Below the pieces are notes generated by a model that saw nothing but the letters and a program-made list of their open reading frames with translations, had not been told where the DNA came from and did not search any database. From Purshia tridentata (lineage: Eukaryota > Streptophyta > Magnoliopsida > Rosales > Rosaceae), in NCBI GenBank assembly GCA_003254885.1, contig QANT01006174.1, forward strand, positions 1-39,139: a stretch of DNA of 39,139 nucleotides, read 5' to 3'. The stretch's first letter is position 1; the number at the start of each line of letters is the position of its first letter. Made by a program: the position numbers and the translations under genes. Below, piece after piece: positions 9,487 to 21,283 of the stretch.

Positions 9487-11655
9487 ATGAACTTGGCCTG
9501 TTCTATTGGTAACTCTACGAAGTCTAACCTTTCGTATATCCACTCTCTGTTCAAATCTCACATTGAAACCCAAAATTCTATACAGGCACTGCTTCTTTTT
9601 CGCCAATTGTTTGAGTACAATCTGAAGCCCAATGATCTCACTTTCTCTTTGCTCGTTAAAGCTTCTACTTCCTCTTATTCTTCCTCAGCTTCAAATTCAG
9701 TGAATGCTAAAGTAGAAGCAAATCAGATTCATACCCACTTGATAAAATCGGGTGTTGACCAATTCGTATACGTGAGTACTGCTCTTCTTAATCTCTATAT
9801 GAAATTGGGATGCGTAAAAAATGCTCAGAGATCGTTTGATGATATGCCTGATAGAGATGTTGTCTCTTGGAATGCATTGATTTGTGGGGTTTCGCGAAAT
9901 GGTTATGATTTTGAAGCGTTGAAACTATTTATTCAAATGTGTAGAGAGGGATTTGGTCCTTGTCAGACGACTTTGGTTAGTTTGGTTCCGTCTTGTGGTA
10001 GGCATGAGTTGGTTTTTCAAGGGAAATCTATTCATGGGTTTGGAATAAAGGCGGGTCTTGATTCAGATTCTCAAGTGAAAAATGCTCTTACCTCAATGTA
10101 TGCTAAATGTGCAGATTTGGAAGCAGCAGAACTCTTGTTTGAAGAGATGGTTGAGAAGAGTGTAGTTTCTTGGAATACTATGATTAGTGCTTATGGACAA
10201 AATGGTTGCTTTGATGAGGCAATGCTTGTCTTTAAACAAATGCAAGAGGAAGATTTTCAGGCCAATCTGGTGACCATGGTAAGCCTTCTGTCAGCAAATG
10301 CCAATCCAGAGCCTACCCATTGTCATGCCATTAAAACTGGTCTTTCAAATTATGCTTCTGTGATTACTTCGCTAATTTGTGAATATGCAAAATGTGGGAA
10401 CACAGAATCTGGAGAACTTCTGTACAAGTCATTGCCTCGGAAGAACTTGGTTTCCCTAACTGCAATTATTTCAAGCTATGCTGAGAAAGGTAACTTGCGT
10501 ATGGTGATGGAGTGTTTCGCTCACTTGCAGCAGTTAGACATGAAACTAGATGCAATTGCAATGGTTAGCATCCTCCATGGGATAAAAGACCCTGTTGACT
10601 TTTGCCTTGGACTTGCTTTCCATGGTTATGGGTTAAAGAGTGGGTTGAGTTCCGATTGCTTGGTTGCAAATGGGTTGATAAGCATGTACTCAAGGTTTGA
10701 CAGGATAGAAGATGCTTTCTCTTTATTTTTTGAGATACATGAAAAACCATTGATCAGTTGGAATTCCTTGATATCCGGCTGTGTACTAGCTGGAAGGTCA
10801 AGTGATGCCATGGAGTTGTTTTTTCAAATGAAAATGTCCGGACAAAGTCCAGATGCCATTACTATCTCTAGCTTACTATCTGGGTGTTGCCAACTTGGGT
10901 ATTTGCAATTTGGGGAGAGACTTCATAACTATGTCCTAAGAAACAATTTTGAAGTGGAAGATTTTGTTGGAACTGCTCTTATCAACATGTACACCAAGTG
11001 TGGAAGAATAGAGCATGCTGCAAGGGTGTTTAAGAGCATCAAAGAGCCATGTTTGGCAATGTGGAACTCAATGATCTCAGGCTATAGCTTATGTGGGATA
11101 GAACATAAAGCTCTTGCTTGCTTCACTGAAATGCAAGAAAAAGGGCTAAAGCCTGATAAAATCACTTTTTTGGGAGTTTTAGCTGCTTGTACTCATGGAG
11201 GTCTTGTTCAGGAAGGAAGAAAATATTTCAAAATCATGAGGGAAGATTTTGATATGGTGCCAGGATTGCAACACTGTGCTTGCATGGTTGGTCTCTTTGG
11301 TCGTGCAGGGCTGTTCGAGGAGGCATTGATGTTTATCAGGGAGATGGAAATAGAGCCCGATTTCGCTGTTTGGGGAGCTCTGCTGAATGCTTGTTGCATC
11401 CATCAAGAAGTGAAGCTTGGGGAGTATTTAGCCAAAAAGTTATTTTTCTTGGACAGTAAAGGTGGTGGGTTCTTTGTGTTGATGTCAAACCTTTATGCGG
11501 TTAAAGGAAGGTGGGATGATGTAGCAAAGGTGAGAGAGATGATGAGAGAGACTGGAGGGGATGGCTGTTCAGGAATTAGTGTTATTGAGATGACTTCATT
11601 GGAAGACATGAATGAAAATTTGTGGTTGAGTAAAGCTTTTTTGAATACAAAATGA
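9487..11655 (+). CDS. PLS-class pentatricopeptide repeat protein, E subgroup
   Basis: This intronless gene encodes 722 residues from the ATG at 9487; the frame extends upstream to 9460 only through non-ATG codons. It is a chain of PPR motifs in P-L-S order, recognisable by repeated units such as DVVSWNALICGVSRNG...ALKLFIQM and CLAMWNSMISGYSLCG. The C-terminal part, WGALLNACCIHQEVKLGEYLAKKLF through LYAVKGRWDDVAKVREMM, is an E-type motif. It stops about 40 residues later with no DYW deaminase domain. Family members bind organellar RNA and act mostly in C-to-U editing, with a DYW partner when they lack one. The N-terminus is not a clear transit peptide, so the target organelle is uncertain. It may correspond to the At2g04860 type, but that is a guess from memory. 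Confidence 0.9.
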   Translation: MNLACSIGNSTKSNLSYIHSLFKSHIETQNSIQALLLFRQLFEYNLKPNDLTFSLLVKASTSSYSSSASNSVNAKVEANQIHTHLIKSGVDQFVYVSTALLNLYMKLGCVKNAQRSFDDMPDRDVVSWNALICGVSRNGYDFEALKLFIQMCREGFGPCQTTLVSLVPSCGRHELVFQGKSIHGFGIKAGLDSDSQVKNALTSMYAKCADLEAAELLFEEMVEKSVVSWNTMISAYGQNGCFDEAMLVFKQMQEEDFQANLVTMVSLLSANANPEPTHCHAIKTGLSNYASVITSLICEYAKCGNTESGELLYKSLPRKNLVSLTAIISSYAEKGNLRMVMECFAHLQQLDMKLDAIAMVSILHGIKDPVDFCLGLAFHGYGLKSGLSSDCLVANGLISMYSRFDRIEDAFSLFFEIHEKPLISWNSLISGCVLAGRSSDAMELFFQMKMSGQSPDAITISSLLSGCCQLGYLQFGERLHNYVLRNNFEVEDFVGTALINMYTKCGRIEHAARVFKSIKEPCLAMWNSMISGYSLCGIEHKALACFTEMQEKGLKPDKITFLGVLAACTHGGLVQEGRKYFKIMREDFDMVPGLQHCACMVGLFGRAGLFEEALMFIREMEIEPDFAVWGALLNACCIHQEVKLGEYLAKKLFFLDSKGGGFFVLMSNLYAVKGRWDDVAKVREMMRETGGDGCSGISVIEMTSLEDMNENLWLSKAFLNTK

Positions 11656-12604
11656 ATCCAAAATTTCAAAACCTAAAGCAAGGAAAGCCTTATCATCTAT
11701 AAACGTGTTATATAAGAGGAGTAATGTTAGAGAGCTACCAGCATTATTACTTCACTCAAACTGTGTTGCGTTCCAAAATAAAATTAAAATTATGAGACCG
11801 GCTCTTTCTCATTATCTGACCTGTTATATATAAAATAGATATAAAACATGTGCGCTCATCTGTATATATTAATTATGGTTAATATGTGGAATATTTGAGA
11901 TCGCCAGTGTGTAAATCTAGATCACATTGAAACATCATTCTACTTAATCAATAATCCAATTTAAAAATTTATGACATATTATGTTAAATTGTCTAGATTA
12001 GGAAACTTTCTATGAGAATGATTCAAAAATAAAAAAAAAAAATTAGAAAAACATCTACTTATTATCTTCTCACTCATAATAATTAATTTAGGTTTAGTCA
12101 ACGTAATCCTTCTTTTACATGCACACCATCTACGAGTGAGATATAATTATGACATAACAGCAATAATACTAAGATTACAAATTTGTTCGTTAAATAATAT
12201 TTTATTTGTGACAGACTGACAGTATAAAATAAATGTAGTTCAGAATATATTAATATTAGAATAAATAAGACATTACCATATCATTTTTTATTATCAAGCA
12301 GTATCGTCTCATTTGATTAGAAGAAAGTTTAGTGAATAAATTTAGAAATCTTGGTTAAAAAGACCACCATACTGTGCCTTGCCTAGACCCTAAAAAACCA
12401 AGATCCGACCCGTTTGGATTTGTCCGTTAGAAAAAGGATCCACTTCCTTCACTTTCGTCAACCCTAGAAAATAAGAAAACTTAAGGCAACAAAAAAACCG
12501 CAATCGCTCCCATTTTAAATTTGAACTTGGCATTCCCCAAATACCCATCACACTTTCAGAACCCTCAGAAACTCTCCACCTTTACAAACCCAGAGCTTTC
12601 AACG
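11656..12604. other. Spacer between PPR and CYPRO4-like genes
   Basis: AT-rich sequence that should hold the PPR 3' UTR on the left and the CYPRO4-like promoter and leader on the right. The frame open upstream of the CYPRO4 ATG (12521-12604) starts only at a TTG and is treated as leader. No RNA gene or repeat was recognised. Confidence 0.5.
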
Positions 12605-15155
12605 ATGGGTGGGGCTCACAGCCGCGAGGATCTGGAGCTTTCGGACTCCGACCAAGAACAGAGCATAGAGGAAGAGAACTACGAGGACGTCGACGAAGGT
12701 GACGAGGAAAAGCGTCAGAGATCGGCGGAGCGCGGACCCAAAACGCCGTCGTCAGTGGACGAAGTGGAGGCCAAGCTCAAGGCTCTAAAGCTCAAGTATT
12801 CGTCATCGTCCCAGAAACCAAATCTCAAGAATGCGGTCAAGCTCTACCTTCACATTGGTGGAAACACCCCCAAAGCCAAATGGGTAACCTCCGAAAAACT
12901 CACTTCTTACTCTTTTAGCAAGACCTCTCGAATGGAAGTTGATAATGATGATGGTGATGATGAGGAAGAGGATGAGGATGAGGAGGAAGGCGGAGATTCT
13001 TGGTGGGTTTTGAGGGTTGGTGCGAAGATTCGGGTTAGAGTCTCCTCCGAAATGCAATTGAAGACTTTTGGTGATCATCGTCGTGTTGATTTTGTTGCTA
13101 GAGGTGTGTGGGCAATGAAGTTCTTTAGCGACGAGGACTATAAGGCCTTTGTTACTAAGTACAATGATTGTTTGTTTGAGAACACGTATGGGTACGAGGC
13201 TACTGAGGAGAACAGGGTTAAGGTTTATGGGAAAGATTTTATTGGGTGGGCAAAGCCGGAAAAGGCCGATGATTCGGTGTGGGAAGATGCAGATGATAGT
13301 TTATTGAAGAGCCCCGGTTCGGCAACGCCGGTGAGAGCGAATCAGGACTTGAGGGAGGAGTTTGAGGAGGCAGCCAATGGCGGTATACAGAGCATGGCAT
13401 TGGGTGCATTGGACAATAGTTTCTTGGTGGGAGACTCTGGCATTCAGGTTGTGAAGAATTTTGCTCATGGAATACATGGGAAAGGTGTCTATGTCAATTT
13501 CGATGATGGGAATTCTAGAGGTGGTGGTTCAAGTTTGGCACACTCCACGCCTAGGAAGGCTCTGCTGATGAGGGCTGAGACTAATATGCTGCTTATGAGT
13601 CCGATGAATGAGGGGAAGCCTCATACAAAAGGGCTCCATCAGTTTGACATTGAAACCGGGAAGGTTGTTACTGAGTGGAAGTTTGGGAAAGATGGGGCTG
13701 ATATTACAATGAGGGATATCACTAATGACAGCAAGGGAGCACAGTTGGATCCCTCGGGTTCAACATTTTTGGGATTAGATGATAACAGGCTTTGCCGGTG
13801 GGATATGCGTGATAGGAAAGGGATGGTTCAGGAACTTGCAGGTGCTAGTGCCCCTATTCTCAACTGGAACCAAGGGCATCAGTTCTCCAGAGGGACTAAC
13901 TTTCAGTGCTTTGCTAGCACTGGTGATGGCTCAATAGCTGTTGGGTCTCTTGATGGAAAAATCCGGTTGTATTCGATCAATTCGATGAGACAAGCCAAAA
14001 CAGCTTTTCCTGGCCTTGGTTCCCCCATTACTCATGTGGATGTTACCTACGATGGCAAGTGGATTTTGGGGACAACTGACACCTATCTGATCCTCATCTG
14101 CACCATCTTTACCGATAAGGATGGGAAGTCAAAGACTGGCTTTTCAGGGCGTATGGGGAATAGGATTTCAGCGCCAAGATTGTTGAAACTGACTCCTCTT
14201 GATTCACATTTAGCAGGTGTTAATAACAAGTTTCGTAATGCTCAGTTTTCGTGGGTAAGTAAATGTTTTGGTGGGAGTTTGTATCACTCTGTTGCTTCTT
14301 TTATTTGTTGGTGCTCAAAATTAGTAATTTCCATCTGCTTTAATTTGCATGATTTATTGGCCTTCTTCAACCAGGTTTACTCATTATAAGTAGCAAGAAT
14401 ATAATCTACATGTGAATCTACGAGTCTAGGGTGTCAAAACTATTATTTGGACTCTGTTTTTGATTATTTAGCTCTCTCTCTCTCTCTCTCTTCCCTTTGT
14501 GTGTCCTAAATTACATGCTTTAATTTATTACTTAAGTGAGGATGAGTAGATTGGTTTTATTTAGTAGGTCCTACAGGAGTGTTTTGACGGATTAAAACTA
14601 CTTTCTCTGACCTTTTTGTTCCCCTTTTGCTGCCTATAAGTTTTCAGATCTAGAACTTTGATTGCTCTTCTATTAATTTAGTTCTCCATCAGGAGGTGTG
14701 GCTTAGTAATGGTATGCATATTACTTCTAAGTTGTCCAAGTTCATTTGCTTATAATTACTTTTAGAGACTTGTGAACAGGAGCGTCCAAGATCATCTTGC
14801 CTTAATGGTCTTGTTTTTCCCGAGTTCTTTTGTTATAACATATAATGGTCTCTTGTTTTACATGATTTTTTAGGTCACAGAGAATGGGAAGCAGGAGCGT
14901 CATTTAGTTGCTACTGTGGGCAAGTTTAGTGTGATTTGGAACTTTCAGCAGGTGAAGAATGGGTCACATGAGTGCTACCACAATCAGGAGGGGTTGAAGA
15001 GCTGCTATTGCTACAAGATAGTCCTCAAGGACGATTCCATTGTTGACAGTCGATTCATGAATGACAAATTTGCAGTCACCGACTCACCTGAGGCCCCGCT
15101 TGTGATCGCAACTCCCATGAAAGTCAGCTCCTTCAGCATATCCAGTAGGCGATGA
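12605..15155 (+). CDS. CYPRO4: CYPRO4 / VID27-family WD40-like protein
   Basis: Two exons, 12605-14254 and 14874-15155 (TGA), encode 643 residues. The protein begins MGGAHSRED, a good N-myristoylation context (Gly2, Ser6). An acidic N-terminal region follows, with a second run of Asp/Glu near residues 113-131. The middle section ([17 protein letters not shown] and following) is a PH-like part of the plant protein. The C-terminal half, from about residue 260, is the VID27 beta-propeller-like domain, with [31 protein letters not shown] and [13 protein letters not shown]. In yeast, VID27 is linked to vacuolar import and degradation; in tomato, the relative DEM is needed for embryo and meristem development. 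The biochemical role in plants is unclear. Exon 2 continues the propeller ([18 protein letters not shown]), so the protein is complete. Confidence 0.92.
14472..14491. repeat. (CT)n microsatellite
   Basis: About ten CT units in the single intron of the CYPRO4-like gene. Confidence 0.9.
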
Positions 15156-16091
15156 CATTCAGAGACATGATGACCCTTCATCAAGTTTTAGCTTTCTTAG
15201 CTAGCTTCATTGATGAAGTTTCAAATGCTTTGTTTAGAACTTCCAAATTGTATGTTATGTTGTAATTCAATTAGGGTATTCTCCTTAGGTAATTTCAGTA
15301 CTGAGTGATGTCTAATTGTACTCATGTTCTGAAGAAATTTGCTAGTGGACTAATGATTTCCAGCATTATTAGTGTTGTAGTTCTTAATGCAACATGCTTT
15401 TGCTCTGTTTAGTGATGCTTTTTCTTCCTCGTATATATTTATCAGTACTTTCCCTGTTCTTTTCTCATTTGATATAGAATAATAGAAATCAAGCCACTTC
15501 TAAATTTAATGGCCAATATTATATGCCTTTGTTTATTTTTTATTTGGCCAAATGGGGTTTTGAACTTGAGATTTTTTCAATAAAATGGAGAGAAATATCA
15601 CTAAACAAATTACCCTTAGATAGTTAAAAAACTTAAAACTCCATCATCAATATGTTGCTATTTGCTAATGTAATTTCTTAATATCAGAATTAATATATCT
15701 AAATTATTTGCTAATACATTTGGTTACTAACAAAGATATCTATTGATTGTGATTTATTTCATTTTAATAAAAAGAAAGATATCAAATTTTTGGAATCCGG
15801 CTAATACAAAAGACAACAAATTCAAAGATTAAATTTACGGTTAATTTAACACGATTATAACACCAATACTTTATTTAAATGTGTGATCCCTCATATTAGA
15901 TTGACTGCAATTTTATTCATATGTTTTATGACTTTATCCGTATGTTATTAAAAGAGTTAAATGTTTTATCCTAAGTGGACCCATTCTTCTATTTCTATTT
16001 TTACGTAGTTATAAACATAGAATTTGTGGACCTGGTGGTGTACTTGGTTCCAGTGAAGGAGCTGTTGATAAACAGATAGAAAGGTTCAGAA
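15156..16091. other. Spacer between CYPRO4-like and LHCA5 genes
   Basis: The left part should be the CYPRO4-like 3' UTR. The rest is AT-rich and contains the LHCA5 promoter; TTATAAAC near 16010 is a possible weak TATA box about 80 bases ahead of the ATG. Nothing else was recognised. Confidence 0.45.
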
Positions 16092-17555
16092 ATGGCCGCT
16101 GCAGTGGGAAGAGGTTTCCTTGTGCACCCAGCTTCTTTATCCTTTGATTCCGAATCCAATAAGACCATATTGAAGCACTCATTTGGTGCACCAAACACGT
16201 CCTGGCATTGTAAACCAGCAAAAGCTCAACGCTTTGCTCGAACTGTGGCTCAAGCCCAGCTGCGCCCTACATGGCTCCCTGGGCTTGACCCACCAGCCTA
16301 CCTTGATGGGAGGTAAGTCCCTCAAGAACCTGGTCCTATTGATTTCAATGTTACAATTATCCTTCTTTTTAGCTTAGGTTCACTCTCTCATCTCTATCTC
16401 TGTCTCGTGTCTCTCTCTATGGAGGGGGATTTCTGTCTTTTCATTAGCTTGGCTGGGGATTTTGGGTTTGATCCACTTGGGCTTGGGGAAGACCCAGAAA
16501 GCTTGAGGTGGTATGTGCAGGCGGAGCTGGTTCATGCTCGCTTTGCAATGCTTGGAGTTGCAGGAATTCTTCTAACAGATGTTAGTACTTTTTATTTTTA
16601 AATTGTTATCAATACCATTCTTCCCAAGTTCCCATGTTTGATGATCAATGTTTGTTATTTCCTTGCAATCTTGATGATTTTTAACACTTTCTTGCAGTTA
16701 CTGCGTGTAACAGGACTTCTCAGCATACCAATTTGGTACAATGCAGGTGCAGTTAAATATGGGTTTGCAAACACAGAAACTCTGTTCATTGTCCAATTAA
16801 TCTTGATGGGGTAAATTCTCTACCCGTTATCAACCAATATTGATTTGGTAATTTACTGCTATATGTAGAAAATAATTTAGTGGTTTGAATATTTACTGTT
16901 AAAGTCAGTTTTCTATCTTCTCTTCATAAACTATGAGCATACTTCTTATAATTTCATGCAGCTGAACTTGTGTTCTCCTTTAACGTTCTGTTTAGATTTG
17001 TTGAAACCAAAAGATACATGGATTTCAAAAGTCCTGGGTCTCAAGCCCAAGATGGATCCTTCTTTGGATTGGAAGCTGCACTAGAAGGTTTAGAACCTGG
17101 GTAATCTTATTTGACTCAGAACAAAGTTTCCATATTTACTCTTTAAGTTAGTATTGTTTAATCTTTACAATAACATATTGATAATGATACTACAGTAACT
17201 AAAGAAGACACCTTTTTCCAACAGATATCCTGGTGGCCCATTGCTAAATCCTCTTGGTCTGGCAAAAGATATCAAGAATGCTCATGATTGGAAGCTTAAA
17301 GAGATTAAGAATGGTTGGATGTTTTGCAGTGTGTTATTCTTTTCTTTTTTTACTTTATTAAAATATCTTCCATTTCATGATTTTCCTTCTTTTTAAATTG
17401 TGGTTTTTGTAGGACGCCTGGCAATGGTAGCCATGCTTGGCATCTTTGTGCAAGCTTCTGTTACTCATGCAGGACCCATTGATAATCTTGTGGAGCACCT
17501 CTCCAACCCATGGCACAGAACCATTGTTCAGACCCTTGCTAACTCTGGTTCTTAA
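16092..17555 (+). CDS. LHCA5: Photosystem I light-harvesting chlorophyll a/b protein LHCA5
   Basis: Six exons, 16092-16312, 16448-16580, 16698-16810, 16996-17100, 17225-17313 and 17413-17555 (TAA), encode 267 residues including a plastid transit peptide (about the first 55). The mature part begins near [16 protein letters not shown]. Helix 1 carries [11 protein letters not shown] with chlorophyll-binding Glu100 and His103 and the ion-pair Arg105. Helix 3 carries EIKNGRLAM with Glu217 and Arg222. The block [20 protein letters not shown] and the end [15 protein letters not shown] match LHCA5 rather than LHCA1-4. LHCA5 is a minor antenna protein that, with LHCA6, links photosystem I to the NDH complex in thylakoids. 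The exon 5 donor is GTTGGA, a weak but valid GT site. Confidence 0.94.
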
Positions 17556-18171
17556 ATGTAAACTTTAGTTGAGTCTTTTTCCATGAGATATAACATGATA
17601 TAAGTGTAAATCTATTTACAAGTCTGTTGGCCTTTTCTTCCATTTTTCTTCTAGTGAGAAAAAAGGGTTTCCAAACATTAGTGTATGTGTCATTGACACC
17701 AAAGATTGTTGTGATTATAAATGCAATGATTTGTTGCTCTTCCGAGCTTATTGGCATCATATATTATTAGGATAAATATATGAATGTGTGTATTTTCCAT
17801 CCATGAAAGTAGCTCAAGATAGGCTCAAACCCAAAATCTTTCATTATAGCAAACTCGAACCAAGTTTTACAGGAGTTGACTTCAACATTTCAAACTTACA
17901 CATTACAGAATCAATCTTATTATCTCTTTTTCAACCAAGCACCAACAGTAACCTTATTGCTCCATAATCAACCAGCCGTACAATCCTTATAGTGAGCAAA
18001 ATTATCATCCAATCAACTTATCATACAATAAATAATTACCAACATCAACATGTACACTGAAGTATCTGTCAGATCAAATCCAGAATTTACGGTCACTCTG
18101 AGATAAACCACCCTGAAAAGAGAGGTAAAATCACAACAACAGCAAAGACATGTACCCGTTTCAATGAAGAG
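17556..18171. other. Convergent 3' spacer between LHCA5 and WEB genes
   Basis: About 600 bases between the stop codons of two convergent genes; it should hold both 3' UTRs. No other feature was recognised. Confidence 0.6.
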
Positions 18172-21100
18172 TTACGTTGACTTATTTTGATGTGCCTTTC
18201 TTCTGGCCAAAAACATAAAAATCCTTGGGAAAAACGACTTCTTCTTCCTCTTTCCAGGCTTTGTATCTTGAGGGGATGCACTAGCTTCAGTGCTATCTCC
18301 AAGTGGGCTTGAAACATAATGGTCAGGTACGGGAGAGTCAGGTGCCTGGTCAAATTTCTTAGATTCTTTCCTTCCATCCATACTAGCCCTTGGGCTTCTA
18401 GTGGGATTTACTTCTGCCTGGCCAGATTCACCAAGCTTTCGTCGTTGCTCATTTTCAGCCCTCCACTTTCTCAGCTCCTGTTCAACACCTAACTTCCCTT
18501 CCTTGGCATTCTCAGCCTTCTCCATTGCAATCCTGAGTGCTTCTTTTCTCACAGCCATTTCCCGATTCACCTCTTCCAACTTTTCCAAGCTTCTCTGCTC
18601 AGACTCCTTGGCCACCTCGATTTGGGAACTTGCAGCTGCTACCCTCATATTTGCCTGTTCCTCTGCCTCATGTGCCCGTTTGCTGAGCTCATAATACTCC
18701 GCTATAGAAAGTGTTACCCCAGGGGTTGAATCAACATCATTGGTGCATCTAGCTAGTTCACTCTCTTGCAATGCCTTAATTGCTGCTAATGCCAACTTTT
18801 CAGAAGCCCTTGCAGCCTCTATTTCCTTTTGTGCTGCATGTAATCTACTTTCCACAGTACTTGCTCCAGCCTTTGCTTGCTCTGCTTCTTCCCTTGCCTT
18901 GCGCAGATCTTCAACAGCTGCTTCAGCAAGTGCCTTTGCCTGGTCTGCCTCTTGTGCTGCTTGCTGTAGTTCTTTGGGTAGCTCCACCATCTTCTCTCTC
19001 GCTTCTTTTTCCTTCATCTGAACTAACGCTATTTCTGACCTAGTCCTGTCCAGGTCAACTTCAAGAGATGCAACAGCCACTGATGCCATTCCTTCTCTCT
19101 GCCTAATGGTGGCAAGAGCTGATTTCTCAATTTCAAGTTCCGATTTTAATGATGTGGCAGCCACCTTCAAGCAATTTACTTCAGCAATTGCTTTCTCTAT
19201 GTTGAGCTTCACTTCCTCAAGCTCCTTCTTTGCTGAAGCAACTGCTGCTTGTATGTCGGTATGAGTTTTCTTCTCTGGTAGCTCTAGCTCATCTTTCAAG
19301 GGTCCTCCATCACTTTCCACCTTCAATCTTGATTCCATATAAGCAGCTAATTCAGATTTTAAATCAAGTAGCAAGGCTGAGGCTGTTTCTAGTTTTGACT
19401 TCAGATCCTTAGCTGACATAATTTGGTGGTTAAGTCTCTCAAGCTCCTCTTCTGCCTGTTTTAACTCTTTCTCCCATTGAAGAGCATCTTGTTCCTTGGC
19501 CATGACTGCTCCAATCCTTTGTTCCTCTGCTTCCAAATGGGCAGCATGAGCAGACTCTAATGACTCCTTTGTGGCAATCAGCTCAATAGTCAGTTCTTCC
19601 ACTGTTTTCTCAACTTCCTTGGATGCAGCAACTGCCTCTTCGGCTTTTTTAATAGCTATTTCTTTCTCAGTCCCTAAAGAAGCATATTCCTTGTGCAGCG
19701 CTTCCAGCTCCTCTTTAACAGACTTCAGCTCAGCCACTGCAGTTGTATGCCTGGCCTTAGCAACCTCAAGCTGTGCCTTGGCTGCAACACTAGCCTCATC
19801 AGCAATACCTTGCTCCATCTCTTCTACCCTTAGTTTGGCAAGTTCTGAGTCTTGTTTTGCCTGACTCTCTTCTGTTTGGGCTCTCTCCAGGTTGAGCTTC
19901 AATTCTTCTACAAGTCTCTTGGTGCTGTCCAGCTCCTTCAATACTTGCATTTTTGCCTTTTCAGCTGCCTCTGATTGTCTCCTATACTCAGGAATCTCCT
20001 CCTGTGCTTTCTCAAGTTCTTGCTCTACAATCTTGCGTCTCTGCACAGCCAAAGAAGAAATTCAAGGTTATTTTCGCCAACATAGGTACAATTTCTGATT
20101 TTAAAGCAAAAACATCAAATTAATGTGATGTTTAGAAGCAGGTTTGGAAAATAAAAAAATAACCATTCCATTGTGGATTATAGAAATAAAAGGGCAAACA
20201 CCCTTTAACACCAAGAAAGGAATAAAGCAGGAAAAAAAAATTAAAAAGAAAGAATGAACCGAAAGGTGTTATATAAAACATGGTCTAACAAAAACAAAGG
20301 CAAGGCAAATGTACCTCCACAGTTTGGATTCTGTGGGCTTTCCAGTCAACAATTCCTCCAAATTTGGAAACAGCTTCTTTAACTGATTCAAAAGGAGCAG
20401 TTGTATCAATAAGGCCTCTGTTCTTAGCACTCTTAGGAGAGTCAATTATTGATTTTCTCGCAGATAAGCTACCAAGCTTTACATTGGGTGATGACACTAC
20501 ATTGTTCACATAAGCCAGCTTAGCACTCTTAGGAGAATAAAGGGCTTCAGGTTTTGTAAAAGCAATTCTGGAAACCTTTATATTGGGAAGAGAAAGTGCA
20601 GAGGATGGCATATGGTCAACATTTTTAGGACCAGAATCTTCCATCACAGTATCCTGAATATCTGTCTCTTTTTCATTGGCAGTAATTGTTAAGGTTGAGG
20701 CTGGAGCATCTGTTGGAGGAAGTTGATTTTGTTCTAGAGCTGGGCTATTTGAAGCATGGTCTTCCTTCACAGTGTCCTGAATATCTGTCTCGGTCTTATT
20801 GGCTGGGCTATTTGAAGCATGGTCTTCCTTCACAGTGTCCTGAATATCTGTCTTGGTCTTATTGGCTGGGCTATTTGAAGCATGGTCTTCCTTCACAGTA
20901 TCCTGAATATCTGTCTCGGTCTTGTTGGATGTACTCGTTGAGGTTGAGGCTGGGGTATCTGTTGGAAGAAGTTGATTTGGTTCGAGAGATGGGCTATTTG
21001 AAGCATGATCTGCAGTTGGGACATTACAATTTTCTACTGTTGGAGAGCTAGAAGCTGGGTTGTCTGCTGGAAGTACTTGATTTTGTTGCAGAGATGGGCC

Positions 21101-21283
21101 ATCAGGAGCACTTTGTGCAGGTTCTGATTTAGAGTCTTCCTTCTTTAACAAATGACTGTCACTTTCAACTGTGTCTTGTTTTTCTGGGTTTGTAGGAGCA
21201 TCCCTATCGGGTTGATCATCATCGTGGGAGGATGAAGACAATTCTGGAGGAGGCATTTGTTGGGCAATTTTCACATCCTCCAT
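18172..21283 (-). CDS. WEB-family coiled-coil protein (WEAK CHLOROPLAST MOVEMENT UNDER BLUE LIGHT 1 type)
   Basis: Two coding exons, 21283-20315 and 20040-18172 (TAA), encode 945 residues from [10 protein letters not shown]. The N-terminal ~215 residues are polar, low in complexity and contain internal tandem repeats (separate entry). The segment with [12 protein letters not shown] and [42 protein letters not shown] is the conserved start of the WEB (DUF827) domain. It leads into about 500 residues of long coiled coil rich in Glu, Lys and Ala. The tail is basic, with [25 protein letters not shown]1 works with PMI2 in the cytosol to control blue-light chloroplast movement through actin. The gene context suggests orthology to At4g33390 (from memory), a WEB1 relative, so the exact role is inferred. 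Confidence 0.9.
20639..21010 (-). repeat. In-frame tandem repeats in the WEB protein N-terminus (41-21-21-41 residues)
   Basis: Four consecutive units cover protein residues 92-215, each starting DHASNSPA/S and ending TDIQDTVKE or TDIQDTVME. The outer two units have 41 residues and include a PTD(T/A)PAST linker. The inner two have 21 residues and lack the linker. The 63-bp inner units are nearly identical in DNA (20738-20926 holds three phases), pointing to recent expansion. Confidence 0.88.

Noticed and set aside
18401..20098. Ser/Ala/Leu-rich plus-strand frames
   Set aside because: Antisense of the Glu/Lys/Ala coiled-coil exon of the WEB gene.
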